Assembly: GCA_016194935.1 (NCBI GenBank)
Contig: JACQAO010000030.1
Location: forward strand, 1-37,549
Reading direction: 5' to 3'
DNA from: Betaproteobacteria bacterium
GTDB lineage: Bacteria; Pseudomonadota; Gammaproteobacteria; Burkholderiales; Rhodocyclaceae
Length of the DNA stretch: 37,549 nt
Shown here: positions 22,248 through 33,258 of the stretch, piece by piece
How positions within the stretch are numbered: position 1 is the stretch's first letter
Layout: each line of letters starts with the position of its first letter
The notes under the pieces: model-generated
Seen by the model: only the letters and a program-made list of their open reading frames with translations
Databases searched by the model: none
Told to the model about the DNA's origin: nothing
Program-made: the position numbers and the translations under genes

Positions 22248-22275
22248 GCGGCGGCCAGTCAGCCGCCGCTTTTTT
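22248..22275 (+). terminator. Rho-independent terminator after the histone H1-like gene
   Basis: Eight-base perfect GC stem GCGGCGGC/GCCGCCGC (22248-22255 and 22262-22269) with a six-base loop followed by six T (22270-22275). A weaker GCCCGC/GCGGGC hairpin at 22196-22211 precedes it without a T-run. Confidence 0.9.
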
Positions 22276-22302
22276 AATGGCTTCTTTCCATTTTACGCAG
22301 TC

Positions 22303-22761
22303 ATGTTCAGACAGTGCCTGACTGTCCTGGTACTTGCCGGGACGCTGTATGTGCCGCCAGTTTGCGCAGACCGGTCGACCGTAGTTTCCGTGGTTGCCGG
22401 CCGCTATGAGGACGTCAGGGAAAATCTGGTGTTTGCCATAGAAGGCCGCGGGCTGGTCGTCAATAACATCTCACATGTCGGCGACATGCTGGCGCGCACC
22501 GCCAAAGACATCGACAGCGGCAAGAGCAAACGTATATACGGGCAATCGGAAGTGTTCGAATTCTGCAGCGCCGCCGCCTCGCGCGCCATGATGGAAGCGG
22601 ATCCGCGTAATATCGTTTATTGCCCGTATACCATCGCCGTGTATACCCTGCCGGAGCAGACAGGCAAGGTGTTTCTCGCTTACCGCATGCTGCCATCCGG
22701 CCCCGGCCTGGAAGCCGCCAACAAGCTGCTGCGCGGGATCGTGGCTGACGCACAGCGCTAG
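22303..22761 (+). CDS. Exported DUF302 domain protein
   Basis: 152 residues with a signal peptide (FRQCLTVLVLAGTLYVPPVC, cleavage near CA-DR). The rest is a DUF302 domain: VVSVVAGRYEDVRENLVFAI, EGRGLVVNNISHVGDML, then EVFEFCSAAASRAMMEADP and NIVYCPYTIAVYTLPEQTGK. DUF302 proteins are small periplasmic or cytoplasmic proteins of unknown biochemistry, often seen near sulfur or metal genes. The ATG at 22303 starts the signal peptide; sequence further upstream in frame covers the terminator and is not coding. Its TAG overlaps the stop of the opposing aminotransferase within a CTAG. Confidence 0.88.
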   Translation: MFRQCLTVLVLAGTLYVPPVCADRSTVVSVVAGRYEDVRENLVFAIEGRGLVVNNISHVGDMLARTAKDIDSGKSKRIYGQSEVFEFCSAAASRAMMEADPRNIVYCPYTIAVYTLPEQTGKVFLAYRMLPSGPGLEAANKLLRGIVADAQR

Positions 22762-23924
22762 CGTAAATGCCGCGCCAGACGCGCCAGACCCTCCTCCAGT
22801 AGTTCCTGTGACACGGTATAGGCGAAACGCAAGTGGCGCTCGGGTGCGTGGCCGCCGAAATCCAGCCCCGGAGTAACCGCCACGCCGGCTTGCTCGATCA
22901 ATTCGCCGGCGAGCTTGAAGCTGTCGTCTGCCAATCCGCTGCAATCGGTATAAATGTAGAAAGCGCCTTGCGGCTCGGCGGCGATCTTGAAGCCGAGACC
23001 CCGCAAACCCGGCAGCAGCAGGTCGCGGCGCGCCTGGAACTCCAGGCGGCGCTGTTCCAGCAAGGCGATGACGGCTGGCTGAAACGCGGCCAGGGCGGCG
23101 TGTTGCGCCGGTGCGGAGGGGGAGATAAACAGGTTTTGCGCCAGCTTCTCGATCTCCCGCACATGACGGGCCGGCGCCACCAGCCAGCCGAGCCGCCAAC
23201 CGGTCATGTTGAAATATTTTGAAAAGCTGTTGATGACGAAAATCTCGTCGGAAATCGCCAGCGCCGTTTCGGCGCTGCGACCACCGTAAGTAAGGCCGTG
23301 GTAAATCTCGTCGACCAGCAATGCACCGCCCCGTTCGGCGACGGTTTGCCAGAGAGCGGCGAGGCGGCTGCGGTCCAGCAGTGCGCCGGTCGGGTTGGCC
23401 GGTGAGGCCGCCAACAGCCCTCTGGTGCGCGGAGTCCAAGCGGCGGCGACTTGCGCGGCAGTGGGTTGATAGTGGTTTTCCGGGCCGACGTTGAGTGGCG
23501 TCGGGCGGCCTTCAAAGAGGCGCGTGAAATGACGATTGCAGGGATAGCCGGGATCGGGCAGCAGCAGCTCGTCGCCCGGATCGATCAGCGCGCCCAGTGC
23601 CAGCAGCAGCGCGCCGGAGGCGCCGGCAGTGACGATGATTCTTTCCGGCGACACTTCCACGTTGTAACGCGCGGCGTAAAAATCGGCGATGGCCTGGCGT
23701 AATTGCGGCAGACCCAAGGCGTGGGTGTAGAACACATGGCCCTCGCGGATGAAGGCGCTGGCTGCGTCGAGTATCGGCTGCGGCGTGGGGAAATCCGGCT
23801 CGCCTACTTCCATGTGAATGATGGAGCGGCCTGCGGCTTCCAGCGCCTTGGCCCGCGCCATCAACTCCATGACATGGAACGGCGCGATGTCGTTCATTCG
23901 CGCGGCCAGCTTCATCGGCGGCAT
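22758..23924 (-). CDS. Pyridoxal-phosphate-dependent class I/II aminotransferase
   Basis: Fold-type I aminotransferase of 388 residues. The PLP lysine is Lys236 in INSFSKYFNMTGWRLGW; Asn177 in ASPANPTGALL, Asp205 and Tyr208 in LLVDEIYHGLTYGG and the substrate arginine near FAYTVS complete the site. GEPDFPTP (41-48) is typical of the AspC/AlaT-like group. Substrate is not resolvable: aspartate, alanine or aromatic amino acids are all possible. The ATG follows directly after the pckG TGA, so the two genes are co-transcribed, which would link an oxaloacetate or pyruvate transamination to gluconeogenesis. The 3' end meets DUF302 head-on with a four-base overlap. Confidence 0.9.
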   Translation of the reverse strand: MPPMKLAARMNDIAPFHVMELMARAKALEAAGRSIIHMEVGEPDFPTPQPILDAASAFIREGHVFYTHALGLPQLRQAIADFYAARYNVEVSPERIIVTAGASGALLLALGALIDPGDELLLPDPGYPCNRHFTRLFEGRPTPLNVGPENHYQPTAAQVAAAWTPRTRGLLAASPANPTGALLDRSRLAALWQTVAERGGALLVDEIYHGLTYGGRSAETALAISDEIFVINSFSKYFNMTGWRLGWLVAPARHVREIEKLAQNLFISPSAPAQHAALAAFQPAVIALLEQRRLEFQARRDLLLPGLRGLGFKIAAEPQGAFYIYTDCSGLADDSFKLAGELIEQAGVAVTPGLDFGGHAPERHLRFAYTVSQELLEEGLARLARHLR

Positions 23925-25766
23925 TCAGTTCACCAAGGCAAGTTCGAACAACTCGCGCTTCAGCAGCAGTTCGCGCGGCATGCGGCTTTTGAGTTTGTCG
24001 AACCACTCGGCATGCAGCTTGAGCTCCTCGCGCCACAAGTCCGCATCCACTGCGGTCAGCGCCTCGAACTGCGCGCGGGTCAAACCATCGAAGCCGGCCC
24101 AGTCGATATCTTCGAATTTCGGCATCCAGCCCAGCGTGGTTTCCCTGGCGGAAGCGCGGCCCTTGACGCGGTCTATGATCCATTTCAGCACCCGCATGTT
24201 GTCGCCGAAACCCGGCCACATGAATTTGCCGTCCTGATCCTGGCGGAACCAGTTGACTGTAAATATGCGCGGCGCATGTTCCAGCGTATGGCCGATGCGC
24301 AACCAGTGATTGAAATAATCGCCCATGTGGTAGCCGCAGAACGGCAGCATGGCGAAGGGATCGCGCCGCACCACCCCCATCTGGCCGGCGGCGGCGGCGG
24401 TGGTTTCGGAACCGAGCGTGGCCGCCATGTAGACGCCAAAATTCCAGTTGAAAGCTTCGTACACCAATGGCACCGTGGTGGAGCGTCGACCGCCGAAAAT
24501 AAAAGCGGAGATCGGCACGCCGGCGGGATTTTCCCAGTCCGGGTCGATCGACGGACACTGGCTGGCCGGTGCGGTGAAGCGCGCATTCGGATGCGCCGCC
24601 TTGCGTCCGGTCTGCTGGCCGATCTCTGGCGTCCAGTCCTGGCCGGTCCAATCGATCAGGTGTGGCGGCGCTTGCTTGCTCATGCCTTCCCACCACACGT
24701 CGCCGTCGTCGGTGAGCGCCACGTTGGTGAAAATGACGTTCTCCTTGAGCGTCGCCATGGCGTTGAAATTGGTCTGCTCCGAGGTTCCCGGCGCCACGCC
24801 GAAATAACCCGCTTCCGGGTTGATGGCGTAGAGACGGCCATCCTGGCCGGGCTTGATCCAGGCGATGTCGTCGCCGACGGTGGTGACTTTCCAGCCACCC
24901 AGCGACTGCGGTGGAATCAGCATGGCGAAATTGGTCTTGCCGCAGGCCGAGGGGAAAGCCGCCGCCACATAACTTTTTTCGCCGTCGGGAGATTCGACGC
25001 CGAGGATCAGCATGTGCTCGGCCAGCCAGCCTTCGTCGCGGGCCATGGTCGAGGCGATGCGCAGCGCAAAACATTTCTTGCCGAGCAGGGCGTTGCCGCC
25101 GTAGCCGGAGCCAAACGACCAGATTTCGCGGGTTTCCGGGAAGTGCGCGATGTACTTGGTGTTGTTGCAGGGCCAGCGCACATCGGCCTGGCCGGCTTGC
25201 AATGGCGCGCCGACCGAATGCAGGCAGGGGACGAATTCGCCATCCTCGCCGAGCGCGTCCAGCACAGCTTTACCCATGCGCGTCATGATGCGCATATTGA
25301 TCACGACATAGGGGCTGTCGGATATTTCCACGCCGATGTGGGCAATCTTTGATCCGAGCGGCCCCATCGAAAAAGGAATTACATACATGGTGCGGCCGTG
25401 CATGCAGCCCTGGAACAGGCCGCGCAGGGTTTGTTTCATCCTGGCCGGCGCTTCCCAATTATTGTTTGGGCCGGCATCTTCCTTCTCGCTGGAGCAGATG
25501 AAGGTGCGATCCTCGACGCGCGCCACATCCGAAGGGTCGGAGCAGGCGAGATAGGAGTTGGGACGCCGGGCGGGGTTGAGCCGGATTATTTTTCCGGCTG
25601 CGGCCATTTCCGCGCAGAGGCGGTCATACTCCGCCTGGGAGCCGTCGCACCAGATAATGCGATCCGGCTGGGTCAATGCCGCTACCTCGGCGACCCAGGT
25701 TTTAAGCCGGACATGGACATTGCGGACATCGGCGGAAGCGGCGGAACATGCATTAGTCATATTCAT
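23925..25766 (-). CDS. pckG: Phosphoenolpyruvate carboxykinase (GTP)
   Basis: Converts oxaloacetate and GTP to PEP, CO2 and GDP, the first step of gluconeogenesis from organic acids. The 613-residue length fits the GTP class. The P-loop with hyper-reactive cysteine is [15 protein letters not shown] (Cys275), preceded by the substrate segment [19 protein letters not shown]. Metal/nucleotide segments [13 protein letters not shown] and [13 protein letters not shown] are present. The N-terminal [20 protein letters not shown] block is also diagnostic. ATG 25766 (MNMTNAC) was chosen, with GGAAGAG upstream; ATG 25760 is possible. A promoter is seen at 25834-25862. maeB diverges from it. The aminotransferase follows without a gap. 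Confidence 0.96.
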   Translation of the reverse strand: MNMTNACSAASADVRNVHVRLKTWVAEVAALTQPDRIIWCDGSQAEYDRLCAEMAAAGKIIRLNPARRPNSYLACSDPSDVARVEDRTFICSSEKEDAGPNNNWEAPARMKQTLRGLFQGCMHGRTMYVIPFSMGPLGSKIAHIGVEISDSPYVVINMRIMTRMGKAVLDALGEDGEFVPCLHSVGAPLQAGQADVRWPCNNTKYIAHFPETREIWSFGSGYGGNALLGKKCFALRIASTMARDEGWLAEHMLILGVESPDGEKSYVAAAFPSACGKTNFAMLIPPQSLGGWKVTTVGDDIAWIKPGQDGRLYAINPEAGYFGVAPGTSEQTNFNAMATLKENVIFTNVALTDDGDVWWEGMSKQAPPHLIDWTGQDWTPEIGQQTGRKAAHPNARFTAPASQCPSIDPDWENPAGVPISAFIFGGRRSTTVPLVYEAFNWNFGVYMAATLGSETTAAAAGQMGVVRRDPFAMLPFCGYHMGDYFNHWLRIGHTLEHAPRIFTVNWFRQDQDGKFMWPGFGDNMRVLKWIIDRVKGRASARETTLGWMPKFEDIDWAGFDGLTRAQFEALTAVDADLWREELKLHAEWFDKLKSRMPRELLLKRELFELALVN

Positions 25767-25833
25767 GGCGTGGGCTCTTCCGGCTTGGACGGGTGCTGTC
25801 CGTGCGGATAAGTCAAGTATGGGGTTGGATAAA

Positions 25834-25862
25834 GTTATATTATACAATTCAACAATCATCAA
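25834..25862 (-). promoter_or_regulatory. Candidate pckG promoter
   Basis: On the minus strand: TTGATG (25857-25862), 17-base spacer, TATAAC (25834-25839), with an overlapping TATAAT at 25839-25844. It lies 68 bases before the pckG ATG in the pckG-maeB divergent region. Confidence 0.55.
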
Positions 25863-25863
25863 C

Positions 25864-25883
25864 CGGGAGTGATCGGGAGTGAT
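25864..25883. repeat. Tandem 10-bp direct repeat in the pckG-maeB intergenic region
   Basis: CGGGAGTGAT occurs twice with no gap (25864-25873, 25874-25883), one helical turn apart, immediately upstream of the pckG -35 and within the region serving maeB. It resembles a tandem activator site; the regulator is unknown. Confidence 0.5.
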
Positions 25884-25930
25884 ACACAGCATGTTGCGCC
25901 GGGCGCACACACAATTTCCGAGTACCGGGC

Positions 25931-28218
<2,288 letters not shown>

Positions 28219-28222
<4 letters not shown>

Positions 28223-29403
28223 CGAATCCCGCAAGCGAAATGAGAGAGGTGACGGACAGCACTGGCCGCTCCAGAGCCGCGCTCATTCTCACCGGCGGCG
28301 GCGCGCGCGCCGCCTATCAGGTCGGGGTTCTGGCGGCGATCCGCGAAATGCTGCCGGATAAAAAACATAATCCATTCCCCATCCTGTGCGGCACCTCGGC
28401 GGGGGCCATCAACGCCGCCGCACTGGCGACTGCGGCGGAGGATTTCGGCGCAGGCGTCCTGCAATTGCTCGACATCTGGCGCAATTTTCACGCGGGCCAG
28501 GTATATCGCGCCGATGCGCTGGGAATCGGCGGCACCGGGGCGCGCTGGCTGGGCGCCTTGATGGGCGGCTGGCTGGTAAAACGCGGCCCGCGCGCCCTGC
28601 TGGACAATGCGCCTTTGCGGGAACTGCTGACCAGGCATCTGGATTTCCGCCGGATAGACGCGGCGATTACCAATCAGGCGCTGCATTCCGTTAGCATCAC
28701 CTGTTCAGGATATACCTCGGGCCAGAGCGTCAGTTTCTTCCAGGGACGCCCCGATATCGAACCTTGGCAGCGCTCGCAGCGCTTCGGCGCGCACGTCAAG
28801 TTGAGTGTCGAGCACTTGATGGCGTCGAGCGCGATCCCTTTCATATTTCCGGCTGTCAAACTGCATCGGGAATATTTCGGCGACGGCTCGATGCGCCAGG
28901 TCGCGCCGGTTTCGCCGGCCATCCACCTGGGCGCCGACAGGATACTGGTGGTCGGCGCCGGGCGCATGACTACTCCCGAGAGCTACCGCGAGCAAGGCGA
29001 CAGTTATCCGTCGCTGGCGCAGATCGCCGGCCATGCCCTGTCGAGCATTTTTCTCGACAGCCTGTCGGTCGATATTGAACGCATGCAGCGCATCAACCAT
29101 ACCCTGAGCCAGATTCCAGAAGAAGTCCAGAAACGCCAGGGCATGTCCCTGCGGCCGATCAACGTGCTGGTGATTGCGCCGTCGGAGCGTCTCGACACTA
29201 TCGCCGCGCAACATGCGCGCAGCCTGCCCTGGCCGGTGCGGATGTTGTTGGGCAACATCGGCGCGCTGAATAAACATGGCGGCGCCCTGACCAGCTACCT
29301 GTTGTTCGAGCCTCCCTACACCCAGGCGCTGATCGATCTCGGCTACCGTGACACCCATGAACGACGCGACGAAGTTCGTGCGTTTCTTAATGTATCAGAT
29401 TAA
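28219..29403 (+). CDS. Patatin-like phospholipase family protein
   Basis: 394-residue serine lipase/acyl hydrolase with a Ser-Asp dyad. The oxyanion glycine loop is ILTGGGARAAYQVGVL (23-38), the nucleophile elbow GTSAG (Ser60) and the catalytic aspartate lies in FGDGSMRQVAPVSPAIHLGA (Asp222). There is no signal peptide, so it is probably cytoplasmic or membrane-associated. It is RssA/patatin-like, with an extended C-terminal half. The ATG overlaps the maeB stop by four bases, so the two are translationally coupled, which is an unusual pairing. The true substrate is unknown; phospholipid turnover or polyhydroxyalkanoate metabolism are possibilities. Confidence 0.9.
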
Positions 29404-29452
29404 TAAATAAGGACAACTCCTTAATTATTCAATCAGAGTACCGATATTTCTG

Positions 29453-29481
29453 TTGTCGATACGGCAATCCACTGCTACACT
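29453..29481 (+). promoter_or_regulatory. Candidate promoter of the PBP7-type gene
   Basis: TTGTCG (29453-29458), a 17-base spacer and TACACT (29476-29481), 46 bases before the ATG of the endopeptidase gene. A weak TAAGGA/TCCTTA hairpin at 29408-29423 just upstream may end the maeB-patatin transcript. Confidence 0.5.
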
Positions 29482-29527
29482 GTGTTGAATCCTTGCGTAT
29501 CCAAAGGCACCGGAGAGCGGACAAAAT

Positions 29528-30559
29528 ATGAATAAATCAGTGAATAAGTCAGTGATATTACTGTTCACGCTGCTGGCCGGCATGAGCCTGACCGCCGCGC
29601 CGAGCCTGGCGGAAACCGGCGCAAAAACCTACACGGTTAAAAAGCACCACAAGCCGCAGACCAGGAAACACTACAGAAAAGCCGCCGCCAAAGAATCCTC
29701 CAATCTGGTAGTACGCTCGGCTTCGGCGCTGGTGCTGGATCAATCCACCGGCACGGTCTTGTACGAGAAAAATGCCGGCGCCGTACTGCCCATCGCCTCC
29801 ATCACCAAGTTGATGACGGCGATGGTGACGCTCGACGAAAAGCCCAACCTGGAGGAGATGCTGTCCATCGGCGAGGATGACGTGGATACCTTGAAAGGCA
29901 CCCATTCGCGCCTCAGCGTCGGCACGCAACTGACGCGTGAGGAGATGCTGCGGTTGGCCTTGATGTCTTCCGAGAACCGCGCCGCTTCCTCGCTGGCGAA
30001 TCATTATCCGGGTGGCCGTGAGGCTTTCATCGCGGCCATGAACCACAAGGCGCAAGCACTTGGCTTGCAGGATACGCGGTTTTCCGATCCGACCGGACTC
30101 ACTGCAGCCAACGTGTCCAGCGCCCGCGACCTGGTCAAGATGGTTGCCGCCGCGCACCAGTATCCGCTGATCCGCGAGTTCACCACCACTACGGAATACG
30201 CAGTGAAAATCGCCGGACGCCAGCAGGCGTTTCACAATACCAACAGCCTGGTCAAGAGTTCCGCCTGGGATATCGGCCTGTCCAAGACCGGCTTCATCAA
30301 CGAGGCCGGTAAATGCCTGGTGATGCAAGCCTGGCTGAACAACAAGCCGACCATCATCGTGCTGCTGGATTCGCTGGGCAAGCTGACGCGCATCGCCGAC
30401 GCCAACCGCATCAAGCGCTGGGTCGAGCACACGGCGCTGGCGCACGCCACCACTTCAAATTCAAATAGTCCCGGTCGGCTGCGGCTTCCCACAGCCGGGG
30501 CCGGAGTCGGAGTCGGAGTCGGAGTCGGAGTGCTGGCGCTGCGACCGACAGCAGGTTAG
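29528..30559 (+). CDS. pbpG: D-alanyl-D-alanine endopeptidase (PBP7 type, peptidase S11)
   Basis: Periplasmic low-molecular-weight penicillin-binding protein of 343 residues that trims peptidoglycan cross-links. A signal peptide is present (VILLFTLLAGMSLTAAPSLA), followed by a basic linker. Catalytic motifs: SxxK in IASITKLMTAM (Ser91, Lys94), SxN as SSEN (148-150) and KTG in GLSKTGFINEAG (253-255). GGAG lies before the ATG. From about residue 310 the sequence is abnormal: SNSNSPGRLRLPTAGAG then five Gly-Val pairs and LALRPTAG, encoded by a 6-bp microsatellite. Normal members end near the RIKRWVE helix, so the tail was probably added by inserted or expanded DNA. The enzyme core is intact. Confidence 0.92.
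   Translation: MNKSVNKSVILLFTLLAGMSLTAAPSLAETGAKTYTVKKHHKPQTRKHYRKAAAKESSNLVVRSASALVLDQSTGTVLYEKNAGAVLPIASITKLMTAMVTLDEKPNLEEMLSIGEDDVDTLKGTHSRLSVGTQLTREEMLRLALMSSENRAASSLANHYPGGREAFIAAMNHKAQALGLQDTRFSDPTGLTAANVSSARDLVKMVAAAHQYPLIREFTTTTEYAVKIAGRQQAFHNTNSLVKSSAWDIGLSKTGFINEAGKCLVMQAWLNNKPTIIVLLDSLGKLTRIADANRIKRWVEHTALAHATTSNSNSPGRLRLPTAGAGVGVGVGVGVLALRPTAG
30503..30531 (+). repeat. (GGAGTC)n microsatellite in the pbpG 3' end
   Basis: Four perfect GGAGTC units and a partial fifth, encoding (Gly-Val)5. A unit of six bases keeps the frame whatever the copy number, so length changes would only alter the C-terminal tail. Confidence 0.9.
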
Positions 30560-30567
30560 ACGCGCTT

Positions 30568-30670
30568 ATTCCAATTCGAAATCAAGTGTGACGCGAAGAC
30601 AAGCCGAAGGCAGTGTAATTAACACAGCAGGGCGAAGTCGACAAAGTCACGGTTGATTTCGAATTGGAAT
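30568..30670. mobile_element. 103-bp MITE-like element with perfect 18-bp inverted ends
   Basis: Left end 30568-30585 and right end 30653-30670 are exact reverse complements (left begins ATTCCAATTCGAAATCAA). Inside, GTGAC/GTCAC (30588-30592, 30646-30650) extend the stem, and GTGT-aatta-ACAC marks a central hairpin. No protein is encoded. TTATT occurs at both borders (30566-30570, 30670-30674) and could be a target duplication, though it overlaps the inverted repeat. It lies between the convergent pbpG and iclR genes and supplies the iclR stop region, so it could also act as a bidirectional terminator. Confidence 0.6.
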
Positions 30671-31403
30671 TATTTTTTGTCCGGTTTGAAGTAACCTATC
30701 GCCGCCGAAATTTCATCGGCGGTATTCCGCACCACACTTGCCCAGTCGGGGTTGTGCCGCTCAGCCGGCGCCGACACCGACAGGCCCGCCACCAGATCGC
30801 CGGAATCGTCGCGGATCGGCGCGGCAATGCAGCGCAATCCAGATTCGATTTCCTCGTTGTCGAAAGCCACGCCGTGGTTGGAGTTAAACCAGGCAGGCCG
30901 GTGCGTTTGGCGTATTCGCGCAGCTTCTGCGCCCCGTCTTCCACCAGAAACAGCTTGCCGACCGCTGTGACATGCAGCGGCGCGCGGGCGCCGACCAGGT
31001 GCACCACGCGCACCGAAGAACGGCCGCTGGAAGTGCGCTCGACATAGACGATTTCGTCACCCTGGCGGACGCCGAGATTCACGCTTTCGCCCAGCTCACG
31101 ATGCAGCCGCTGCATCAAGGGCATTGCCGAATCGCGGATGTTGATGCGCGATTTGACCAGGTTGCCGAGTTCCAGCAGGCGAATGCCCAGTTGGTAAGTG
31201 CCGGGTTCGGCGCGTTCAACGAAGCCGTCGATCGACATGGCGCCGAGGATGCGATGCGCGGTGGACGGATGCAAGCCGGTTTCCAGCGCCAGTTGCTTGA
31301 GACTGACCGGGTCGTGATAGTAGGAGAGCACGTCGAGCAGCTTCATCATGCGCTCGATGACCTGGATCGGGTTCTTGGTTTCCGGCGGCGGAGCTGGCGA
31401 CAA
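30670..31403 (-). pseudogene. IclR family transcriptional regulator, frameshifted with internal deletion
   Basis: The N-terminal winged helix is clear: PIQVIERMMKLLDVLSYYHD, VSLKQLALETGLHPSTAHRI, then a ligand domain with VYVERTSSGRSSVRVVHLVG. The frame is normal to GLPGLTP and then shifts. The C-terminal part continues in another frame (GVAFDNEEIESGLRCIAAPI, RDDSGDLVAGLSVSAPAERH) to a TAA at 30670. At the junction (about 30868-30884) roughly 17 residues expected in the family between TPNT and the GVAFDNEE block are missing, so this is a deletion and not just a single-base error. The start appears to be TTG 31403. It follows msbA on the same strand by 38 bases. The product is probably inactive as effector-responsive regulator. 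Confidence 0.82.
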
Positions 31404-31441
31404 GGGACGGCTTTCGTTGCAGCGAAGTGCGGAATACTATC

Positions 31442-33226
31442 TCAAATTACGGCAGGTGGCCCGTCCAATGCGGTCGGCTCGAACTGTAGCCGGTACAGGT
31501 GGCTGTAAATGCCGTTGCGCGCCAATAACTCACTGTGGCGACCGGTTTCCGCGATGCGTCCTTGATCCAGCACCACGATGCAATCGGCATGCTCAACAGT
31601 AGATAAACGATGTGCGATCACCAGGGTGGTGCGTCCCTGGATCAGCGTTTCGAGCGCTGACTGGATCTGCCGCTCGGATTCTGAATCGAGTGCGGAGGTG
31701 GCCTCGTCAAGAATCAGGATCGGCGCGTTCTTGAGGAAGGCGCGGGCAATCGCCAGGCGCTGGCGCTGCCCGCCAGAGAGTTTGACGCCATTTTCGCCGA
31801 CCACGGTTTGCAAGCCTTGCGGCATCCGGCAAATGAACTCCCAGGCATGCGCCGCCCGGGCAGCCGCGATGATGGCGGACTCGCCGGCGCCGGTGGAACT
31901 GCCGTAGGCGATATTGGCTGTCACCGTATCGTTGAACAGCACCACATCCTGGCTGACCAGGGCGATATTCGCCCGCAGGCTCTCCAGCGTCAGCGTGCCG
32001 ATGTCGTGGCCGTCGATGAGGATGCTGCCGCTATCGGGCCGGTAGAAGCGCGGCAGCAGGGCGATCAAGGTAGTCTTGCCGCCGCCGGAAGGGCCCACCA
32101 GCGCCACTGTCTGGCCGGCCTGCACTTCCAGCATCACCTCATGCAGCGCGGAGCGTGGTGCGTCGGCATAGGAAAAACTCACGCGATCAAAGCGGATATT
32201 GCCGCGCGCACGCGGCAGCAACAGGACGCCGTGATCTTCCTCGGGCGGCTGGTCGAGCAAGTCGAAAACGCTTTCCGCCGCGGCCAGCCCGCGTTGCAGC
32301 GGCGCATTGACTTCAGTGAGGCGCTTCACCGGCGACAGCAGCAACAGCATGGCGGTAATGAAGGAGACGAACGCGCCGACCGTGGTTTGGTCGCTGGCCG
32401 ATTGCGATTGCATCATCGCCACGTAGATAACGATTGCCAGGGCCGTCGCCGTGGCGATCTGCGTCAACGGCACGGTGGCCGAGGCGGCCATGGATTCACG
32501 CATGGCGGCGCGGCGGAATTCCTTGCCGACATCTTCGAAGCGTTGCGCCTCGTAGCGTTGCCCGCCGAAAATTTTCACCACTTTGTGGGCGCCGATGGTT
32601 TCTTCGAGAATGTGGCTGATCAGTCCCATCGCGCTGAGTCCGCGCCGGCTGGCGGCGCGCAGGCGTTTGCCGAACAGCTTGACCACGATGATGATGACCG
32701 GCCCCACTGCCAGCGCGATGAGGGTCAGTTGCCAGTTGAGATACAGCAGATAAGCCAGCAGGCAGAGTATCGTCAGGCTATCCCGCACCAGCGCGGTCAG
32801 CACATTGGTGGCGGCGCTGGTGACATTGTTGACATCGTAGACAACTTTGGCAATCAGCTTGCCCGTAGACTGATCGTCATAGTAGCGCGTGGGCAAGCTC
32901 AGCAGCCTGTCGAACAGTTGCCGGCGCAAGTCCAGCACCACATGATTGCTCACCCAGGCCATGGTGTAGGAAGTGAAATAAGTCAGAAAACCGCGCACCG
33001 CGAAAATTCCGATCAAGGCCAGCGGGATCAGGTGCAGATCGCTGCCGTTCCTGGCGCCGAAGCCGCTATCGAGCAGCAGCTTCATCACCGCCGGGAACAT
33101 CGGCTCGGTGGTGGCCGTCAGGGCCATGCCGAGCATGGCGAAAATGAACGCTTTCCGGTAGGGACGGACATACGCCAGCAAACGCAGATAAATCGCGCGG
33201 CTGTTGACGCTGGGAGCAGGTGGCAT
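31442..33226 (-). CDS. msbA: Lipid A export ABC transporter MsbA
   Basis: Half-transporter of 594 residues that flips lipid A-core across the inner membrane. The N-terminal type-I exporter domain has about six membrane helices (residues 25-300; for example IPLALIGIFAVRGFLTYF, LTLIALAVGPVIIIVVKLFG). The ATPase has Walker A LVGPSGGGKTTLIALLPRFY (377-396), the signature KLSGGQRQRLAIARAF (482-497) and Walker B ILILDEATSALDSESE. ATG 33226 (MPPAPSVNS) was chosen; the in-frame sequence upstream runs into mtnA and has no family similarity. The gene follows mtnA after 32 bases. A general multidrug exporter is possible, but length and sequence favour MsbA. Confidence 0.93.
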   Translation of the reverse strand: MPPAPSVNSRAIYLRLLAYVRPYRKAFIFAMLGMALTATTEPMFPAVMKLLLDSGFGARNGSDLHLIPLALIGIFAVRGFLTYFTSYTMAWVSNHVVLDLRRQLFDRLLSLPTRYYDDQSTGKLIAKVVYDVNNVTSAATNVLTALVRDSLTILCLLAYLLYLNWQLTLIALAVGPVIIIVVKLFGKRLRAASRRGLSAMGLISHILEETIGAHKVVKIFGGQRYEAQRFEDVGKEFRRAAMRESMAASATVPLTQIATATALAIVIYVAMMQSQSASDQTTVGAFVSFITAMLLLLSPVKRLTEVNAPLQRGLAAAESVFDLLDQPPEEDHGVLLLPRARGNIRFDRVSFSYADAPRSALHEVMLEVQAGQTVALVGPSGGGKTTLIALLPRFYRPDSGSILIDGHDIGTLTLESLRANIALVSQDVVLFNDTVTANIAYGSSTGAGESAIIAAARAAHAWEFICRMPQGLQTVVGENGVKLSGGQRQRLAIARAFLKNAPILILDEATSALDSESERQIQSALETLIQGRTTLVIAHRLSTVEHADCIVVLDQGRIAETGRHSELLARNGIYSHLYRLQFEPTALDGPPAVI

Positions 33227-33258
33227 CGGCGGCGGATCGGTCGGGTGAATGCAGGATG

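Noticed and set aside
23512-25074. 520-codon minus-strand frame overlapping pckG
   Set aside because: It is an out-of-frame reading of pckG, arginine- and histidine-rich, with no recognisable domain.
23703-25352. 549-codon open frame on the plus strand opposite pckG and the aminotransferase
   Set aside because: It is antisense to two well-supported genes, has no family motifs and shows the composition of a shadow frame in GC-rich DNA.
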